From CAYLLT01 sp964591605 (GTDB taxonomy: Bacteria; Planctomycetota; Phycisphaerae; UBA1845; PWPN01), in NCBI GenBank assembly GCA_964591605.1, contig CAZQEN010000030.1:1-34835 (forward strand): a DNA stretch of 34,835 bases. The letters run 5' to 3'. The notes under the pieces were generated by a model that had not been told where the DNA came from, searched no databases, and worked only from the letters and a program-made list of their open reading frames with translations. Shown piece by piece: positions 17,892 to 26,405 of this stretch. The position numbers were made by a program, and so were the translations under genes. Numbering within the stretch: position 1 is the stretch's first letter; each line of letters starts with the position of its first letter.

Positions 17892-18083
17892 TCAGGCCGT
17901 GGGTTGCTCAGCCGGCGGTTCAGCCGGCTTGACCTCTTTGGCGACGCTTCTGGGCGGGGGAGCGGTCGGTACGATGAAGTTCTTACCGCATTTGCCGCAA
18001 CGCACCTTCTCGCCGCGCACTTTCTCCGGGACCTGCAGCACGCAGCGGCAACGCAGATTCGGACAGATGATGGTCAGCGGCAT
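17892..18083 (-). CDS. Small zinc-ribbon protein (MJ0042-type)
   Basis: The protein has 63 residues. Four cysteines are arranged as C-x4-C ... C-x2-C (CPNLRCRC ... VRCGKCGKNFIVP), the pattern of the short MJ0042-like zinc ribbons that are common in planctomycetes. A Pro/Ala/Lys-rich tail follows. The start at 18083 is preferred over 18128 because AGGGGAG lies 8 bases upstream. Role unknown; such ribbons often precede membrane or DNA-binding parts, but this one stands alone. The flanking 17706-17891 holds nothing recognisable. Confidence 0.75.
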   Translation of the reverse strand: MPLTIICPNLRCRCVLQVPEKVRGEKVRCGKCGKNFIVPTAPPPRSVAKEVKPAEPPAEQPTA

Positions 18084-18135
18084 CGTGGACACTCCCCTGG
18101 AGGAATATCGATCCGGGCGTCCAGCCATGTGAGAA

Positions 18136-18154
18136 AAACCTGGTCTCCAGGTTT
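18136..18154. promoter_or_regulatory. Perfect 8-bp stem inverted repeat in the leader of the zinc-ribbon gene
   Basis: AAACCTGG and CCAGGTTT surround a TCT loop. Read on the minus strand the hairpin is followed by TT and then CTC (a run of five T including the stem end), so it could act as an intrinsic terminator or attenuator 53 bases before the minus-strand start codon. Read on the plus strand there is no T-run beyond the stem. No gene is seen upstream on the minus strand that would need a terminator. Confidence 0.45.
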
Positions 18155-18472
18155 CAATGTTGTGGGGGCTGCCTTGCGGAATCGGACGTGTGGCCCCGGC
18201 GTGCTGGTACCCGACCCCCGTCTGGGCGAGGGTAAGGACCGATGGAATCGGCGATCCCGGTGCGGATCATGACCGTAACTACCTTGCTTCGCGGAGGTTA
18301 GGATCGACGTTCTCTCTGAGTGTCATGCGGACTGACTTGGCCGAGGGCTTGGTCGGGCAACGGAGGCAAGCCTGCGGTTCGAGTATGCCGACCTGAAATC
18401 AAAGCCCATGGATGCCACGACCTGGGCGAATGGCGTCGGGCACGCGGAGTGGCGTGGCCGGCATCGAGTTGT

Positions 18473-18500
18473 TTGACACCCCTTCCGGCACGACTACAAT
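18473..18500 (+). promoter_or_regulatory. Near-consensus sigma-70 promoter upstream of ispE
   Basis: A perfect TTGACA (18473-18478) and TACAAT (18495-18500, 5 of 6) are separated by 16 bases. The predicted start is near 18507, about 200 bases before the ispE ATG. It is the best-matching promoter in the window. The surrounding 18155-18706 has no credible gene. Confidence 0.6.
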
Positions 18501-18706
18501 GGTGTTGTCTCAATATCGGAACGTGGCCTCCGGAAGGCAGCATGCGAAGCACCTGTGGATGACTGGCTACACCTCCCGTTCCGCACTTGCCGCATGAACC
18601 TGTGTCCGAGGGGGGCTCGTCCGGCGGGCTATCGCCTGCGCCCTGGCGCCAACGGCGCCGATGGGAATCTCAGGGCCGACTCGTGGGTCGACAACAGTGG
18701 GCCGGA

Positions 18707-19546
18707 ATGAAGGTGACGCGGCGTTCCCCCGCGAAGATCAACTGGAACCTGAGGGTGCTCGGACGGCGCCCCGATGGTTACCACGAGATCGAATCGCTGG
18801 TCTCGCCTGTCGGTCTATTTGACGACCTGACGTTCTGCTCGCGCAGTGAGCCGGGCATCGAATTGTCCTGCGAGACTCCGGGCGTGCCGGTCGACGATCG
18901 CAATCTGATCGTGAAGGCGGCACAGGCGCTGACGGTCGGGAACACCGGCCTGGGCGTCGTTTGCCGGCTGCAGAAGCGAATCCCGATGGGGGGAGGGCTG
19001 GGCGGTGGAAGCTCCAACGCCGCCGCCGCGCTGACCGGGCTGAACGAGCTGTGGCAGCTCAACCTGCCCGGCGTGGAACTCTCGTCACTGGCCGCCCGGA
19101 TTGGCAGCGACGTTCCGTTCTTTCTGCTGGGAGGCTCGGGCATTCTTCGCGGGCGGGGCGAACGGCTCGAGGCGGTGGAGGTGGACTTTGGCGGTTATCT
19201 CGTGCTGCTCATGCCGGGATATCCGGTCTCGACCGCGGCCGTCTACGCAGTTTGCCAGCCCGAACCGCGGGATCGCCGGCCGATCGAGCCGGCCAGTGGC
19301 CTCGATGCACGCGGTTGGATGGAACGGGCATTCAACATGCTCGAGCCCGCAGCCCGGGCGGTGTGTCCGGCCCTGGTCCCGCTCATGGATGAGGCCGCCC
19401 TTCTCGCCGGACGGCCGGTGCGTATGTCCGGGAGCGGTTCGACGTTGTTCACGGCCTTCGACACGTGCGAGGAGGCTGAGAGGTTTGCCGGCCAGGCCGG
19501 GAGCCTTCTGAAACTGGAGACACGCGTGGTCCGGATTGTACGATGA
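18707..19546 (+). CDS. ispE: 4-diphosphocytidyl-2-C-methyl-D-erythritol kinase
   Basis: The protein has 279 residues, a normal length for IspE. It phosphorylates CDP-methylerythritol with ATP in the MEP pathway to isoprenoid precursors. The start at 18707 gives the typical N-terminus (SPAKINWNLRVLGRRPDGYHEIES); the in-frame extension to 18587 has no homology pattern. The GHMP-kinase ATP loop IPMGGGLGGGSSNAAAAL is intact, followed by GSDVPFFLLGG and, near the C-terminus, RMSGSGSTLF (GHMP motif 3). The genes next to it have unrelated functions; spoVG follows about 165 bases downstream, an order also seen in other bacteria where ispE and spoVG are close. Confidence 0.95.
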   Translation: MKVTRRSPAKINWNLRVLGRRPDGYHEIESLVSPVGLFDDLTFCSRSEPGIELSCETPGVPVDDRNLIVKAAQALTVGNTGLGVVCRLQKRIPMGGGLGGGSSNAAAALTGLNELWQLNLPGVELSSLAARIGSDVPFFLLGGSGILRGRGERLEAVEVDFGGYLVLLMPGYPVSTAAVYAVCQPEPRDRRPIEPASGLDARGWMERAFNMLEPAARAVCPALVPLMDEAALLAGRPVRMSGSGSTLFTAFDTCEEAERFAGQAGSLLKLETRVVRIVR

Positions 19547-19711
19547 GCGGCGATCCGTCACGCGGACCAGGATCGAGGTCTGGAAGCGAACCGGGCCCCG
19601 GTCAAAGTGTTGACATGGTATCAGGGTGGTCGCGGTGGATCGGAGATGGACCCCCTCCATCCCGACTTTCCAGGTCCGCGACCTGAGAACTCAAGCTGGA
19701 GAAATGCACCC

Positions 19712-20674
19712 ATGGAGATCACCGAGGTCCGAATCAAGCTCGTCGAGCGTCCCAGTGAACGCCTGCGGGCGTTCTGCAGCATCACCCTCGACGGGGACTT
19801 CGTCATCCGTGATCTGAAGATCATTGATGGCACCAACGGCGCATTCGTGGCGATGCCCTCGCGCAAGCTGGCGGATCGCTGCCCCCGGTGTGGTTCCAAG
19901 AACCACCTCAGGGCGAAATTCTGCAATGAGTGCGGCGCCAAGCTCAACGAGAACCGCGCCCCCAAGGACCCGCAGGGCCGGGCCAAGCTGCACGCCGACG
20001 TGGCCCACCCGATCAACGCGGAATGCCGCGAGCGGATCCAGTCGGCGGTCGTGAAGGCCTTCGAGGCCGAGCTCGAGCGGTCCAAGTCCCCCGATTACAG
20101 GCCGCCCAAGTATGACGACTTCGAAGTTGACCTCGATGACGAGGTGAGCCGTCACCATCACCGGACCGAACCACCTGCGGCCAAGCCCGAGTCGCCACCC
20201 CCGCCGCCCAGGCCCGAGCCCGCGCCGGTGGCCAAACGACCGCCCGTACCCGAACCCGAAGAGCCCGCGCCTGTGGGGGCAGGCCAGGAATCCGAGACAG
20301 AGGAAGCTGGTTTCAGCGACTACAACTCCCTCATCGCCGAACTCAAACGCGATGCCGCCGGTCGCCGTGATCGGCATGAGGAATCGCGGGGGTTCCGTGG
20401 TCAGGGACAGCCAGACCGTTCCCGCTCGGAAGGACAGCGCGACGAACCTTCGCACGGGCAACCACGCGGCGATCACGGCGGTGGCCGATTTGCGGGTGGA
20501 GGCGGCCGCCAGGAGCGGGGTCCGCGCGATCACGGCAGAGGCCGGGGTGGACCCCGTGGTGGTCGGTCTGAGTCCAGTCCGCCTACCCCGCGTCCGGCAG
20601 CACCCCCACCTCCTCCTCCGCCACCTCCGCCGCCGCCCAAACGCGACGACGACGACTTTGGCGCGGGGCTGTAA
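19712..20674 (+). CDS. spoVG: SpoVG-family RNA/DNA-binding protein with inserted zinc ribbon and disordered C-terminal tail
   Basis: The protein has 320 residues, whereas classical SpoVG has about 85-100. The start at 19712 gives MEITEVRIKLVERPSERLRAFCSITLD, the exact opening of SpoVG. The core continues FVIRDLKIIDGTNGAFVAMPSRKL. It is then interrupted by a four-cysteine zinc ribbon (CPRCGSKNHLRAKFCNECGAKL, about 52-73) before resuming with HADVAHPINAECRERIQ. From about residue 130 the chain becomes Pro/Glu-rich and then Arg/Gly-rich with a 12-residue poly-Pro run and an acidic end (DDDDFGAGL). SpoVG binds nucleic acids in Firmicutes and Borrelia; an added ribbon and an RG-rich tail suggest RNA binding or condensate formation, which is inference. 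A GGAG lies at a long distance upstream. Confidence 0.9.
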   Translation: MEITEVRIKLVERPSERLRAFCSITLDGDFVIRDLKIIDGTNGAFVAMPSRKLADRCPRCGSKNHLRAKFCNECGAKLNENRAPKDPQGRAKLHADVAHPINAECRERIQSAVVKAFEAELERSKSPDYRPPKYDDFEVDLDDEVSRHHHRTEPPAAKPESPPPPPRPEPAPVAKRPPVPEPEEPAPVGAGQESETEEAGFSDYNSLIAELKRDAAGRRDRHEESRGFRGQGQPDRSRSEGQRDEPSHGQPRGDHGGGRFAGGGGRQERGPRDHGRGRGGPRGGRSESSPPTPRPAAPPPPPPPPPPPPKRDDDDFGAGL

Positions 20675-20828
20675 CCGCCAGGTCGCAGAGTCCCACCGAT
20701 GAGCCTGGCCGTAACTCTTCGGGTTGGGGCGGCATCCAAACCATCAGTTCATGGACGGGGGCGGTGATCCGGCTTCCGTGGAAGGGTCTCCACGGACTCT
20801 GGAACGACGCCCCGGTCGCGGTGGCGAT

Positions 20829-21086
20829 GTGCTGACCTGCAATGAATTGACCGACTTCCTCGATGACTATCTGGAGGACAATCTGTCCTCCTGGTCACGG
20901 ATGTCGTTCGAGCTGCACCTGGCGCTGTGTCCACCCTGCCGCCATTACCTGGAATCGTACCGCCAGACCATCCAGGTGGCGCGGCGGACGCTCGCCCCGG
21001 TCTCGTCCATGCCGACAGAACCCGTTCCCGAGGCATTGATTCAGGCGATTCTGGCGGCTCGTCCGCAGGGCCGGCCCAAGGTCTGA
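20829..21086 (+). CDS. Soluble zinc-finger anti-sigma-like protein (zf-HC2)
   Basis: The protein has 85 residues if translation begins at GTG 20829. With that start the zinc ligands are C4, H30, C34 and C37, exactly the numbering of the other anti-sigma factor at 9399, which is why I chose it over the in-frame ATG at 20751. The motif is HLALCPPC. No transmembrane segment follows, so it should be cytoplasmic, like the small zinc-finger regulators of some ECF factors. The nearest sigma factor is the one starting at 21698. The gene order (anti-sigma first, 350-base gap, then STAS and sigma) is unusual. Confidence 0.72.
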   Translation: MLTCNELTDFLDDYLEDNLSSWSRMSFELHLALCPPCRHYLESYRQTIQVARRTLAPVSSMPTEPVPEALIQAILAARPQGRPKV

Positions 21087-21444
21087 TGTGGGCGATCCCG
21101 TGTGATGAAGCGCGGGCGCTGGGCGGTGACGCACCTGCAGGATAGCCCCTCCGTGCCGATTCAGGCTTCCTCAACACCCCGCTGAACACGCACTTGCCGA
21201 GACCCGTTTCCCGGCGAGGCTGGGCTGCGCATGGGCATTCCACCGGAGCCGGCGCAGAGAACGGCTTGCACGTCACGACATTTCGTGATTCCCACGAGCC
21301 CCCGTGGTTCGTACACGCCGGCGGGCGTCGCGGCCGATCTCTGATCTGCGTGTAAGCCCTTTCCTCAATGAGGTTTAAGGAATTCGCGCCCTGGCGATGG
21401 TCTGCGGCACGGGGTCTGCCATTCTCATCGCACGGAGGTTGTTC
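21087..21444. other. Intergenic region, no gene seen
   Basis: This gap of 358 bases lies between the zinc-finger gene and the STAS gene. I find no credible ORF and no RNA gene. A tiny 4-bp hairpin (CCTC-AAT-GAGG followed by TTT, near 21363-21376) could be a weak terminator. A promoter for the STAS-sigma pair is expected here but no convincing pair of boxes was found; ECF-type promoters would be hard to see. Confidence 0.5.
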
Positions 21445-21705
21445 ATGCTGAGGATCAGTGCGATTGAGTCTGATGAAGGTGTGACGCTGCGGCTGGAGGG
21501 CAAGTTGCTGGCCAACTGGGTGAGTGAACTGCTCAGAGCGGCATCGGCGGTCCCACCGGAGCGACTCCGCCTCGATCTGAAGGATGTGAGTTTCGTCGAC
21601 GCCGATGGGGCTGTTGCGCTGCGGTCACTGCTCGCGCGCGGGGCGAAGCTCGAAGCCTGTTCGAGCTTCGTTGCCCAGTTGCTGGAGGGACCGAGCCATG
21701 CGTGA
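21445..21705 (+). CDS. Single-domain STAS protein (anti-anti-sigma-like)
   Basis: The protein has 86 residues from ATG 21445, with a perfect GGAGG at 21434-21438. The pattern ISAIESDEGVTLRLEGKL, LRLDLKDVSFVDADGAVALRSLL fits STAS domains of the SpoIIAA/RsbV type. In those the segment is D-S-S/T-G and a serine is phosphorylated by a kinase; here it reads D52-A53-D54-G55, so no Ser or Thr is present and classical partner switching is unlikely. The gene overlaps the following sigma factor by 8 bases, so coupled translation is likely and a direct regulatory link to that sigma factor is a reasonable inference. Confidence 0.78.
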   Translation: MLRISAIESDEGVTLRLEGKLLANWVSELLRAASAVPPERLRLDLKDVSFVDADGAVALRSLLARGAKLEACSSFVAQLLEGPSHA

Positions 21706-22342
21706 CCGGGTGATCGATCAGCGGGGCGGATTTGACTCGTCAGAGTCGTTCGAGAAACCGGCGGTCGACGAAGCCGAACTCGTCGGCGGGCTTCGCGCCG
21801 GCGAGCTGGAGGCGCAGGAGCGGTTCGTAAGGCGATACAGCGGCCCCATGCTGGCCACGGCGCGCCGCTATTTCCGATCCGAGCACGATGCGGCCGATGC
21901 GGTCCAGGACGGATTCATTTCGGCCTTCAAGTCGATCGACAGCTTCTCGGGGCAATCACGGCTCTCGACATGGCTGCACCGGATCGTGGTGAACGCGTGT
22001 CTCATGAAACTGCGGTCGCAGCGGAGCCGGCCGTCCACGTCCATTGACGAGCTGCTACCGCAGTTTGACCAGAGCGGCCATCACGCAGCCCGAGTGTCGC
22101 GGTGGCGGGACGACGTGTTCGAGCAGCTCGCGTCGGACGAGATGCGCGCCCGGGTCCGCCACTGCATCGATCAGCTCCCCGAATCGTATCGGACGGTGCT
22201 GCTGCTGCGCGACATCGAGGAGTACGACACTCAGGAGACGGCGCAACTCCTCGGTGAATCGACAGCGAACGTCAAAACGCGCCTCCATCGTGCCCGCCAG
22301 GCCCTCCGCACGCTGCTCGAACCGCTGATGGCCCAGTCATGA
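21698..22342 (+). CDS. ECF-type RNA polymerase sigma factor (RpoE-like)
   Basis: The protein has 214 residues from ATG 21698, with GGAGGG about 8 bases upstream inside the STAS gene. Region 2 (about 38-105) reads FVRRYSGPMLATARRYFRSEHDAADAVQDGFISAFKSID and STWLHRIVVNACLMKLRS. Region 4 (about 155-205) reads LPESYRTVLLLRDIEEYDTQETAQLL and TANVKTRLHRARQALR. It is distinct from the ECF factor at 8773. It is probably controlled by the STAS protein it overlaps and/or the zinc-finger protein 0.6 kb upstream. No anti-sigma gene follows it. Confidence 0.94.
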   Translation: MRDRVIDQRGGFDSSESFEKPAVDEAELVGGLRAGELEAQERFVRRYSGPMLATARRYFRSEHDAADAVQDGFISAFKSIDSFSGQSRLSTWLHRIVVNACLMKLRSQRSRPSTSIDELLPQFDQSGHHAARVSRWRDDVFEQLASDEMRARVRHCIDQLPESYRTVLLLRDIEEYDTQETAQLLGESTANVKTRLHRARQALRTLLEPLMAQS

Positions 22343-22689
22343 CCGGTCTCACCTGGGTGGACAGGGGTAGCGATGATGAGTGCCGTGCGGTCGCGTCGCA
22401 TGGCGCCGGTCGCCAGGGCGCTGTCGCGACAGCCGGCGCGGGAAACGGGTGCATCCAGAGTTCAGCGGCAGGCGGGTGGGAGGGGGGCGCCGTAGCGCCC
22501 ATCCACAATCGCGGATGCAGGTGACCCGTCACTCACTCGCACGGGCAGCGAATACGCTGCCCATGCCGCCTGAGAGACGCGTCCCTGCACCTCGGATGCA
22601 CCCCGGGGTAACAGACTGCGCTGGATGGTTTTGAGCCGGGCCGGCTCTTCGGCTAATCTGCTGAGACAGGCTCGTGGAGATGCTGGCCG
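22343..22689. other. Intergenic region with a 14-bp perfect palindrome
   Basis: There is no credible gene. The palindrome GCTGTCGCGACAGC at 22420-22433 could be a protein-binding site, but in GC-rich DNA it may occur by chance and it has no T-run. The next gene has its ribosome binding site (GGAG at 22676-22679) at the end of this gap. Confidence 0.4.
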
Positions 22690-23481
22690 GTGAGTGTCGT
22701 TGTTGAGCTGCGGAACATCGAGTGTGTGCGGGGCGGGAGCTGCCTCCTGAGTTCTATTTCCTGGCGGATCCAACGGGGCGAACACACCGCGATCCTGGGG
22801 GCCAACGGGGCGGGCAAGACGTCGCTGCTCAAGATCGTCACCGGCTACGAGTGGCCGACGCAGGGCGAAGTCCGGGTGCTGGGCAGGCATTTCGGCGAGT
22901 GCGACCTGCGCGAGCTGCGCCGGCACATCGGCTGGGTGAGTTCCTCGCTCGAACACCAGCTCCCGATGAACGACACCGGCCTGGAGGTGGCCGTCTCGGG
23001 GTTCGATGCCTCGATCGGGCTCTATCGCGAGGTATCCGCGGCCGAGCGCGAGTCCGCCCGGCGCGTGCTGGCACAACTGGGGATCCCGCACCTGGCCGAC
23101 CGGCCGTACCGGCTGCTGTCGCAGGGGGAGCAGCAGCGGGTGCTCATCGCCCGCTCGCTCGTGAGTGAACCGGTGCTGCTGATCCTGGACGAGCCGTGCG
23201 CCGGCCTCGATCCGGCCGCCCGCGAACGCTTCCTGGCCGACCTTGCCCGCCTGGCCCGCCGCCCGGAGGCTCCGACGCTGGTCCTGGTCACGCATCACAT
23301 CGACGAAATCCGCGACTGGATCGCGCAGGTGATGATTCTGAAGGCCGGCCGCATGCTCGTCTGCGGCACGGCCCGCGAGGTCCTCCGCAGCGAGACGGTT
23401 TCGGAGGCGTTTGGCCATCCATTCATCGTCGAGATGTCCGGCGGACGCTACTGCCTCCGCGACGGTGCACCCCATTGTTGA
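22690..23481 (+). CDS. ABC transporter ATP-binding protein, no permease nearby
   Basis: The protein has 263 residues from GTG 22690. It has a complete ABC ATPase: Walker A GANGAGKTS (about 37-45), Q-loop region, signature LSQGEQQR, Walker B VLLILDEP and a switch His in VTHHIDE. The layout and the short C-terminal part resemble single-domain ModF/YlmA-like ATPases, which are ABC proteins without a known membrane partner. Neither neighbour is a permease or binding protein, so a substrate cannot be named. The GTG start has GGAG 10 bases upstream. Confidence 0.9.
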   Translation: MSVVVELRNIECVRGGSCLLSSISWRIQRGEHTAILGANGAGKTSLLKIVTGYEWPTQGEVRVLGRHFGECDLRELRRHIGWVSSSLEHQLPMNDTGLEVAVSGFDASIGLYREVSAAERESARRVLAQLGIPHLADRPYRLLSQGEQQRVLIARSLVSEPVLLILDEPCAGLDPAARERFLADLARLARRPEAPTLVLVTHHIDEIRDWIAQVMILKAGRMLVCGTAREVLRSETVSEAFGHPFIVEMSGGRYCLRDGAPHC

Positions 23482-23494
23482 CCCCCTGATGGTG

Positions 23495-23523
23495 TTGACT
23501 TTCCACCGGGCGATGAGTAGGGT
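23495..23523 (+). promoter_or_regulatory. Possible promoter of the T6SS spike island
   Basis: TTGACT (23495-23500) and TAGGGT (23518-23523) are separated by 17 bases. The -10 is weak (3 of 6). It would give a leader of about 260 bases before vgrG. The gap 23482-23789 otherwise holds no credible gene. Confidence 0.3.
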
Positions 23524-23789
23524 GACTGGTAGCGCGGCTTGTCCGGTGAGTGCACGGATCTGAAGGGATTGCAGTCACCAGCGTTGGAGCTCTCGCAGGG
23601 CCGGCAGTCGCGTCACTTCCTCAAGGGCCGCACCCGTTTTGAGAACATCTCTTTGCCTGCAGGGTGCACTGCCGTCCTGGTCGAAGTCACTGTCGCGCGC
23701 GAGCGACGGCGATGGTGGGTTTCGCCTCCCGTGAGCAGCTCACGGCGGGGACGCCGGCCGGACGACCATCGTGCGGGGGGCTGACGACA

Positions 23790-26405
23790 ATGCCTGTGAC
23801 TGACGATCTGAGCCGGGCGCAGATGGAGTTCCAGGTCGACGGGGGGCCGAGCGACGAGTTTCTGGTCGTCCGCTTCCGGGGGACGGAGGGGTTGTGCCAG
23901 CTTTACCGGTTCGAAATCGACCTGGTGACGAAGGAAACGGAAATTGACTTCGACGCCATCGTCGAGAAGCCGGCCGTGCTTCGGGTCAAGACCGGCAACG
24001 GGGATCGCCGGTTCCACGGCATCATCGCGGAGTTCGAGATCACCGATCAGACGCACGAGCAGCTCTCGCTGCGGGCCCAGCTCGTTCCGGCGGTGTGGCT
24101 GCTGAGCCACCGGTATGATTCGCGGATCTTTCAGGAGCTCTCGACGCCCGACATCGTGGCCGACGTGCTGCGGAAGGGCGGCGTGCCCTCGGACCGGTTC
24201 CGCTTCACGCTCTCTGAAACGTACGTACCGCGGGACTACTGCGTTCAATACCGGGAGACGGACTACAACTTCATCTGCCGGCTGCTCGAGGAAGAAGGGA
24301 TTTGGTGGTACTTCGAGCAGACCGAGGAAGGCGACGTGCTGGTGATGGCGGATGCCGCCGCGGCGTATGCCGCGCTCGAGGGCGACGCCCAGGTGCGTTT
24401 CTGCCCGCCGACGGGGCTGAACGTCAAGGACGAGCATGTGTACCGGTTCCGGCTGGGTCGGTGCGTGCGGCCGGGGGCGGTGATGCTGAGCGACTTCAAC
24501 TTTGAGAATCCCAGGCTCGACCTGCGCTGCCAGGCGGACGATGCCCGGGACGCGGACCTGGCGTTCAGCGACTATCCCGGCGAATACACCACGCAGTCGC
24601 GCGGCAGCAGCCTGGCGAAGCTTCGGGCCGAGGAGTTCGAGTCGCGGCGGATCTGGGGTATCGGCCAGAGCAACAGCCACCGGTTCGCCCCCGCCCGCAC
24701 GTTCGAGTTGACCGATCATCCGGCCGGCCAGCTCAATGCCTCGTATGTGCTGACCAGCGTCACCCACCAGGGGAAGGAGTCCACCACCCGGTCGACGGCG
24801 GGCTCGAACGGACGGCGTCAGATTCTGGACGGGCGCATTCACCAGTCGCTGATGTCCGCCCGAAACCACGAGAATGCAACGATCCGCGAGCTGGCCGAAG
24901 CGTTGCTGCAGATCGGCGCGCGGCTCAGCGCGGGCGACCCGACGGCTCACCGCGAGCTGACGCAGTGGCTGTATCACGCCGGCCAGGTGTCGCGTGACCT
25001 GGCCAGCACGGCCAGCGTCTCGGGCGGCAATCCGCTGGACCCGTTGTCGATTCCCAACCTGCTGGACGACATCGCCGCGGGCAGCCTCGTCGATTATGAC
25101 GCCCCGGTCTACGAGTGCCGTTTCGAATGCATGCCGTCGGACGTGAGTTACCGCCCGCCGCGGATCACGCCCTGGCCGGTGATGCGTGGGACGCAGACGG
25201 CCATTATCGTGGGTCCGGAGAGCGAGGAGATCTACTGCGACGAATACGGCCGGGTGAAGGTGCAGTTCCACTGGGACCGGGAAGACCGGTTCAGCGAGAC
25301 CGCCTCCTGCTGGATTCGGGTCAGCCAGGGGATGGCCGGCGGCAACTACGGCATCATGTTCCTGCCGCGGGTCGGCCAGGAGGTGGTGGTTGACTTCCTG
25401 GAGGGTGACCCGGACAAGCCGATCATCATCGGCCGTGTGTTCAACGCCGACCACATGCCGCCGTACCCGCTGCCCGACGAGAAGACCAAGAGCGTCATCA
25501 AAACCCACTCCAGCAAGGGCGGCGGGGGCTGCAACGAGATCCGTTTTGAAGACCTCAAGGGCAAAGAGCAGCTCTTCATCCAGGCCGAGCGTCAGATGGA
25601 TACGAACGTCAAGGCCAGTCACCTGCACACCGTCGGCGGGAGCTATCACGTTCACGTGGGCGGCGAGAAGGACGGAGCCCTGCAGGGTGAGCTGCGCGAG
25701 AAGGTGTTCAAGGCCAAGCACGTGCACATCAAAGGGGAGCTGCGCACCTGGGTCGAGCAGGACGAAGGCCGGGCGATCGATGGCAATCGCGCGACGGAGA
25801 TCCAGGGGAGCGATTGCCTGCTGGTGCACAAAGACGCGGTGGATACCTATGAAGTCAACCACAAGCATGAGGTGGGCGCGACCTACGCGGCCAAGGCCTC
25901 GGACATCAAGCTTGAGGCCAGCGGCTCGATCGAACTGAAGGCCGGCGGGAGCAGCATCGTCCTTTCCGCGGGCGGGATCTGGATCGACGGTTCAATGGTG
26001 TACATCAACTCCGGGGCGGGGGCGCCGGTGTCGCCGGTCGGTGCCGCCGGCTTCTGTCCGCCCGCCGCCGAGGATGCGGGCGTGGCCGACAGCTCGCGGC
26101 CGGGGAAAGACACGCGCTACGACCGCGAGCCGTCGGAGGCGGCCGAAGCGCCTGCCGAGGTCACTCAACAGGAGTCCGAGGAAGGCGAGGATCAGAAGAA
26201 GAAGACGAGCTGGATCGAAATCGAGCTGGTGGACGAGGCCGACATGCCCGTGGCCGGCGAGCCTTACGAGCTTGAATTGCCCGACGGCAAGATCCGCTCC
26301 GGCTCACTGGACGCCAACGGTCTGGCTCGTATTGAGGACATCGAAGCGGGGACCTGCCAGATCTGCTTCCCCAGACTCGATGGGCGGGCATGGGAGCGAA
26401 TATGA
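23790..26405 (+). CDS. vgrG: T6SS tip protein VgrG (TssI) with C-terminal beta-sandwich-like extension
   Basis: The protein has 871 residues from ATG 23790; the in-frame stretch upstream looks non-coding. Residues 1-330 form the gp27-like Rhs/Vgr domain (YRETDYNFICRLLEEEGIWWYFE is typical). Residues about 470-560 are the gp5-like OB fold (CDEYGRVKVQFHWDRE, WIRVSQGMAG, YGIMFLPRVGQEVVVDFLEGDPDKPIIIGRV), followed by KTHSSKGGGGCNEIRFED and a beta-helix needle to about 745. After a disordered linker, residues 807-871 form an extra module (WIEIELVDEADMPVAGEPY ... DANGLARIEDI). VgrG caps the Hcp tube and carries effectors into target cells (family knowledge). The same module is present in the PAAR protein at 30408. 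The stop overlaps the next gene (ATGA). No tss structural genes are in the window. Confidence 0.96.
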   Translation: MPVTDDLSRAQMEFQVDGGPSDEFLVVRFRGTEGLCQLYRFEIDLVTKETEIDFDAIVEKPAVLRVKTGNGDRRFHGIIAEFEITDQTHEQLSLRAQLVPAVWLLSHRYDSRIFQELSTPDIVADVLRKGGVPSDRFRFTLSETYVPRDYCVQYRETDYNFICRLLEEEGIWWYFEQTEEGDVLVMADAAAAYAALEGDAQVRFCPPTGLNVKDEHVYRFRLGRCVRPGAVMLSDFNFENPRLDLRCQADDARDADLAFSDYPGEYTTQSRGSSLAKLRAEEFESRRIWGIGQSNSHRFAPARTFELTDHPAGQLNASYVLTSVTHQGKESTTRSTAGSNGRRQILDGRIHQSLMSARNHENATIRELAEALLQIGARLSAGDPTAHRELTQWLYHAGQVSRDLASTASVSGGNPLDPLSIPNLLDDIAAGSLVDYDAPVYECRFECMPSDVSYRPPRITPWPVMRGTQTAIIVGPESEEIYCDEYGRVKVQFHWDREDRFSETASCWIRVSQGMAGGNYGIMFLPRVGQEVVVDFLEGDPDKPIIIGRVFNADHMPPYPLPDEKTKSVIKTHSSKGGGGCNEIRFEDLKGKEQLFIQAERQMDTNVKASHLHTVGGSYHVHVGGEKDGALQGELREKVFKAKHVHIKGELRTWVEQDEGRAIDGNRATEIQGSDCLLVHKDAVDTYEVNHKHEVGATYAAKASDIKLEASGSIELKAGGSSIVLSAGGIWIDGSMVYINSGAGAPVSPVGAAGFCPPAAEDAGVADSSRPGKDTRYDREPSEAAEAPAEVTQQESEEGEDQKKKTSWIEIELVDEADMPVAGEPYELELPDGKIRSGSLDANGLARIEDIEAGTCQICFPRLDGRAWERI

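Noticed and set aside
19610..19640. Promoter for spoVG based on TTGACA at 19610-19615
   Set aside because: No acceptable -10 box at 15-19 bases downstream; only GC-rich sequence follows.
23613..25868. 751-residue minus-strand ORF opposite vgrG
   Set aside because: vgrG is certain from its domains; the antisense frame has no motif.
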